Of a DNA stretch of 64,000 nucleotides, positions 59,501 to 64,000 are shown piece by piece. Below the pieces are notes generated by a model. That model worked only from the letters and a program-made list of their open reading frames with translations. It was not told the DNA's origin and made no database searches. The position numbers and the translations under genes were made by a program. Within the stretch, counting starts at the first letter, position 1; each line of letters starts with the position of its first letter. The stretch comes from Drechslerella dactyloides (lineage: Eukaryota > Ascomycota > Orbiliomycetes > Orbiliales > Orbiliaceae): NCBI GenBank assembly GCA_020064725.1, contig JAGTWJ010000019.1, positions 2,418,001 to 2,482,000 on the forward strand, in the 5' to 3' direction.

Positions 59501-61464
59501 AACCAGTGATACAAGTATCTGCGACACGGTGCTGCTGCCGCATCGCCAGCCTACGACGTAGGGCCAGTCCAGGGCCAGTCCAGCCCCCCTTCCCAGAGCT
59601 AGCCCGACGAGGGCTCTGAACCTGGTTTTGCAGGGCGTGATTCGCGAGGGAGCACCCCTGCAGGCACCGGTTACGGGAATGGGGAGCATTCACGAGATGG
59701 TCGAGGGCGACCAAAGGGAGGGCTATGCAGCGCCCTGATGGGGATAAAGAGCCGTGACTGGGCGGCCGAGGAGCCGGACAGGGATCCGGATGTCGGCCTG
59801 GGCATGGCCCAATTTGCATGCCTGCTGGCGGATGGATGAGGCATTGTCTCGATCTGAGGCGTGCGAGCTGGAGTTCGGAGTGTCTGTCTGTCTGTCGTCT
59901 GTCTGCATCTGTCTGTCTGAGACGCCGCAGTGGAAAGGGAGCATTCGCGAGATGGAAATTGCAATCAAGAGCAGCCGTTTGAGGCTGACAGCCCGACAGA
60001 CAGGCGCGAAGGGCAACGGAGAGGGGAGAATAGAAGGAGCTGGAAGAAGAAGAAAGCCAAAGGGGACTGCGGGGAGCGAGTGGTAGCGTGTGAGGTTGAG
60101 AGCGTCAGCATTATATCAGGGACACGATAATAGTATAATATAACTACAATCACCATCCCATGACGCCGCCTGCTGGTTGACACATTTCTCGTCACTTTCA
60201 CCAACTTCACTCGCCGAGCACCATTTTACTTTTCCCGTAACAGTCAGCTGTAATTAATTACGATAGTCACTAGCCCTTCGACCCGGGTTCCGAATCTGGC
60301 CTCTCTTCTCGCTCGGGTGCCCGTATATATCATAGCCTCTTTCGGCGTTTTTGGCCTTTCTGCCTGTTGTTCGGCCATTCTTCCAGCGTCTTCTTCGACA
60401 TCCGATCCCAATTGTTCATTCCCGAGGACCTGCTGATTCGATTATCCACCGCCCTCCGCGCTATTACCTAAAGCCCTGACTCGACTATATAACCTTCCAT
60501 CTCGCTCTCGCTCTCTCGCCCCTTGCCGTTCGCAGCACCGCCGGCATCCCTGAGAGTTAGTTCAAACAGCTCGATTCGGTCGGGAACTGGACGGACTACT
60601 GCAGGTCGTCCATCTCCTCTCCGCTCTCTGTGATATCTCGGACTCGGACTGTGATATCTCCCTCCTGGCGTGCATGCAGCAGAGGCCGTCCACGCGCATG
60701 CTGCGTTCGTCCTAGTCGGCCACAGAGTGCCCCCGTCGACGGATTCGAAATCCCCACGCCGTCGAGAGGACCTGTCCCGTCCCTGCTCGACCCTGAATCT
60801 GCCCCTTCGAGCCGACAATCCAGCCAGCTTCGGCCGGATCTCGCCCTCTCCGTCGACGCATCGTCGCCCGCTGCTGGGACCGTATACATCTTGCCCGATT
60901 GCGGTAGTCGCCCAGGCCGTCTCGACGGGCTTTCCTGATCGAAATCCGGGGAGCAAAGGCAGGCAGAGGCGGCCGTGTGACAAACTTAACCGACTGAGCA
61001 GGAGAAAAACGGCCTCGAGGCCCCTCGCGGTGGATCTCGGCCCACAAAGTTTCCGTTCCTGAGCGCCGGCTTTTTCGCTCGACAGCTGGGCCAGGCCGTA
61101 CATAATAATCATAAGGGCTCCCTCGGGCTGACTCCTCTCTCCACCCTGACCTGCATCGACCTCGTCGAGACTGGAAGGCCGCTGTAGATTGTCGTCCTCG
61201 ACAGGCTAGACCGCCTCCAAGACTCGTTCGCAGTCCCGTCCGACCGGCGTATTTCGTGCGTGTGCAGGTGAGCGCCCCTCAGCAGCCTGGCCCATCGTCA
61301 GGCAGGCAGGCAGGCCGAGATCGATCCTCTGAGTGTGTTACATCAGCAAGCAAGGGGGTTCCACCGCTTTCAACCACCTCCACCAAACAACCAACCTCAC
61401 CTCACCTCACCTCACCTCCTCTCTTCCGCCGGCTGTTATATATAATATATAATACGCCGTCAAG
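56516..61464. other. 5-kb region, mostly leader or non-coding
   Basis: 56850-57600 is AT-rich. 57900-61464 is GC- and CT-rich with overlapping spurious frames on both strands (up to 305 codons). Simple repeats: (GTCT)n at 59881-59920, a poly-T run near 59020-59031, GGCAGGCA runs, and (CCTCA)4 at 61395-61414. The last kilobase is probably the promoter and leader of the gene starting at 61465, with tatataatatataata just before its ATG. Confidence 0.4.
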
Positions 61465-62322
61465 ATGACCTCCGCCCCGCCGGCTCCCTCGTCGATTCCC
61501 TCGACTCCCACCGCCTCCCGCTCGCCGTCGCCCTCCTCGCTGTCCGTCCAGAAAACACGAGGCCCGGCCGCATCGTCATCGTCATCGGCGACGTCCGACT
61601 CATCCTCCATCGCAGCGACATCCTCCTCGTCCTCCTCGTCGACCCCTCCGCCGCCGCCCTGGCCTCGAGCCCACGGCCGCTCAAAGTCCGTCTCGTCCGT
61701 CTCTCCGCCGCCCTCCATGATCCGCTCGCAGACGCTGCCTCTGCCGAACCGCGGCTTCACAACCAGAACGCAGGGCCCGCCACCGTCCCCGAAATGGACA
61801 ACCACCCCCGCGAGTCCGACGTATCGCAACTCCTTCGTCCCGACCTTCCCTTCGCTCGCCGCCAACCTCCCCTCGCTCAACAAGCGGCCGTCCTTCCTGC
61901 GAACCGCAACGCCGCCGCCGGCAGCTCCCCCGCGAATGCCACCCGCATTCCTCGCGACGGAAGTCTTCCCCGGCGCGAACGGCCAATTGCCCAGCTATCC
62001 GCCCTCGCTGACTAGCAACGCCTCGAGCCCGACTTCCTCGCGCAGCTGCTCGCCCTCGCTGACGACATACAGCCTGGAAACGATCGAGGACTCGCCCGAC
62101 GGCGAGCTGCTCGCCATACTAGAGGAAGAGGAAGAGCGGCAGCAGCGCGAGCAGACGGAGAAGGAGAACAAGGAAAAAGACACGATCGGCCTCGGCTTGT
62201 CGCTCGTGACGTCGTCGATGAACAGCATGTCGCTACGGGAGAACAAGCGGCGGCAGCGATGGAGCGTCTGCGGAGCCGAGCGGCGGTCCGACTTTGACCT
62301 CGAGACCATTTACGAGGATTAG
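61465..62322 (+). CDS. Ser/Pro-rich protein of unknown function
   Basis: Single exon, 285 aa, first ATG of the frame. Residues 1-80 are almost entirely Ser, Pro, Thr and Ala with a polySer and polyPro run. Short basic and hydrophobic motifs follow (RAHGRSKSVSSVSPPPSMIR, SPTYRNSFVPTFPSL). The C-terminal third looks ordered: SLTTYSLETIEDSPDGELLA, a Glu/Gln-rich helix (LEEEEERQQREQTEKENKEK), then SLRENKRRQRWSVCGAERRS and DFDLETIYED. The repeated LETIED/LETIYED words may be docking motifs. No catalytic domain, signal peptide or membrane span. Function unknown. Confidence 0.65.
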   Translation: MTSAPPAPSSIPSTPTASRSPSPSSLSVQKTRGPAASSSSSATSDSSSIAATSSSSSSSTPPPPPWPRAHGRSKSVSSVSPPPSMIRSQTLPLPNRGFTTRTQGPPPSPKWTTTPASPTYRNSFVPTFPSLAANLPSLNKRPSFLRTATPPPAAPPRMPPAFLATEVFPGANGQLPSYPPSLTSNASSPTSSRSCSPSLTTYSLETIEDSPDGELLAILEEEEERQQREQTEKENKEKDTIGLGLSLVTSSMNSMSLRENKRRQRWSVCGAERRSDFDLETIYED

Positions 62323-64000
62323 AGATCCTCGCAACCACACCAACATTATCAGCACATCGAGCGCCCGGTCGCTTCGGTATACTTTTTTCCTTTCTCTTCC
62401 TTTGTACTATGTCTTCGCTCATGCATCTGTTGTTTGTGTCTCCCTTCCGATATTTATAAAACCGAAGGCTGCTGTCTATACATACCACCATCCCCTGCCA
62501 TTAGCGACTCATTCATCCCCACGCCGCGTCCCTCATCTTCTTCGTCTTTTACGTTTCCTTTGTTCGTGTCCCGCTCACTCGTTCCCAGCCGAAAATTGCC
62601 TTGTCGTCATCGGTTTTGTTCGTTTCTCTCTTTCGCTATCTGCCCTTTTACCCACCTGCCTGCCATGCATTGCATCGATACCCGGAGTTATAAAGGAATG
62701 GGACGTTCGGGGTGTTTTGTTCGTCTGTCTGTCTGTCTATCTTCGTTCGCGTGTACGTGCGTGCTTGTTGTGTCCATGTTATATATATACATATGTTTTT
62801 TATAATCGGGGAGTTGTACGTTCTTTCGGAGGTGTCGGAATTCATTCATACCATCGTTTTTTCTCGGAATTGTGTCGCATGCGTTATCTGACTGACCGAC
62901 GGCTTGCCGTCGTGTCTTTTTTTGTGACCGTTATATCGGGCTGTCCGCGCTTTTTTTTACCAGCGGCAGTGTCTTGCTCTACTCTACGTCGACAGTATCT
63001 TGCACCTCAGATTCGGATTCTGGAGGGTTTGCACGGGATGGAATGTGACGATGCATACACGACAGTGCTGTATTTACCAGACTGCAGAATAAGACCCAAT
63101 ACCATAAACTCATACATGATGTCTTCATTGTAGATCGGTATCTCCACCTCCAACGGATAGGTTTACGAACATGTTTACCATCACAGTATGTATTCGTGTC
63201 CGTGGAGGCACGAGTCAGTATCCGCAATGGTAAAGTGAATTCCCATGCGTATACAGCACATAGCTCCAATCCGTCCAAACCACAGCAGCAAGTGCTATGC
63301 CAGTAACTTTATAACTACTGATGCCGCCACGGAGCTCGGGAGCTAGGCAGTGAGTGCTCTAGCTCTCGCATACCGCAACTCCTTCCCGCTCGCGAGGAGT
63401 ACCTCGAACGAGCCATCCCGCCGGGAGAACAACCACATTTGCTCGTCCAGCCGTAACGTTCTGCGACGTGCGCATATAATCTGGAGTAAACGTTCGGCAA
63501 CTCGCATGTGTTTTTTACGTATGTTGAACAAGCTGTACTGGACGAGCTCGTGCGCAAATTTTTTTCTATCAGGTAGTACGGTAAATTATGCGTGGCCCGC
63601 TCGACGGTTGTGATCTGACTAATTTGTCCAGCTAGATCCTACGCCGTGTGAACGACCGTTGAATTCCAGCAGGATTATACTTCTCTAGCACAACTGGATC
63701 CTCGCGCCTCGAATGAATCGACACCGAAATAAACGTCGTAGGGAAGATGGGATGAAAAGTCGTCCAGGCGCATAACGTCCAACGGCACGTGCGAGCTACC
63801 GTACGCTGCATGACGTACAACCGCTTCATACTAAATTAATCAATCCATGCCCAATCCCGTCCACCTGCATGCGCGGCGGTACAGCTGCATCGCATCCCTC
63901 CCTTCACCCTTCACTACTTTTACATACAAACCCCTCACACCATTATTATATACAAATAACATACTCTCAAAGTACCGTATAGGATGAGTACCGCCCGTGC
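62323..64000. other. 3' region of the last gene and right edge
   Basis: 62323-62960 is T-rich, fitting a 3' UTR of the Ser/Pro-rich gene. A minus-strand frame from about 63570 to 63343 is protein-like (LVQYSLFNIRKKHMRVAERL, then LDEQMWLFSRRDGSFEVLLA) but has no proper start or partner exon, so it may be a relic. Nothing else supported. Confidence 0.35.

Noticed and set aside
58592..59509. 305-codon plus-strand frame
   Set aside because: Low-quality composition rich in Arg, Cys and His from GC-rich leader-type DNA; overlapping frames of similar length exist on the other strand.
60468..61112. 214-codon minus-strand frame
   Set aside because: Lies in CT-rich leader DNA of the next gene; the open frame follows from composition.
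1..64000. CRISPR array, bacterial operon, rRNA or secondary-metabolite cluster
   Set aside because: No regularly spaced direct repeats, no rRNA sequence, and no polyketide, peptide-synthetase or terpene enzymes; all recognised genes are fungal with introns.

Overview
This is nuclear DNA of a filamentous ascomycete (Pezizomycotina). The genes have short introns with GT..CTAAC/CTAAT..AG signals. The orthologues are fungal or eukaryotic: SNU13, VMA3, QCR8, PHB1, the Bmt6 rRNA methyltransferase, a ROG1-type lipase, a homeobox factor, an Fms1-like amine oxidase and an MFS sugar transporter. Mutated repeats carry C-to-T and G-to-A changes as expected from repeat-induced point mutation (RIP). Gene density is low, about 16 credible genes in 64 kb, and one gene has 16 exons. 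I cannot name the genus from sequence alone.

Layout. 1-7.6 kb: a decayed segment at the left edge; a three-exon Upf1/Nam7-like SF1 helicase (minus); a composite AT-rich relic holding a piece of the next gene; a two-exon PIN-domain protein (minus); and a 235-aa unknown protein (minus). The last two have mitochondrial-presequence-like N termini. 7.5-14.7 kb: no gene recognised. 14.7-20.1 kb: DUF676/ROG1-like lipase and homeobox factor (both minus). 21.5-28.3 kb: the densest housekeeping block: Bmt6 (+), amine oxidase (+), PHB1 (+), QCR8 (minus). 30.0-32.8 kb: a large Ser/Pro-rich unknown protein (minus) with a hidden in-frame intron. 32.8-41.2 kb: gene-poor. 41.2-46.2 kb: a 799-aa predicted mitochondrial protein (+), SNU13 (minus) and VMA3 (+). 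The last two share a roughly 0.5-kb divergent promoter. 46.9-50.7 kb: a helicase C-terminal pseudogene fragment, then an intact 16-exon sugar transporter (minus). 51-52.5 kb: a decayed, unidentified plus-strand gene. 55.5-56.5 kb: a small multi-exon unknown gene (minus). 61.5-62.3 kb: a Ser/Pro-rich unknown protein (+) behind a long CT-rich leader. The remainder is non-coding as far as I can read.

The genes do not form an obvious pathway cluster. QCR8, PHB1, the 799-aa protein, the PIN protein and the 235-aa protein are or look mitochondrial, but they are dispersed among nuclear and vacuolar housekeeping genes. The less ordinary signals are a 4-nt micro-exon in the transporter, a 13-nt micro-exon in VMA3, RIP-mutated composite repeats, a dispersed 16-bp motif family (TTGTCTCGTAAACCAG) that builds a small inverted-repeat unit, and the adjacent PIN and unknown gene pair. 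I do not see a convincing new defence or biosynthetic system. Exon coordinates were derived by hand from splice signals, reading-frame continuity and family similarity recalled from general knowledge; no database search was run.
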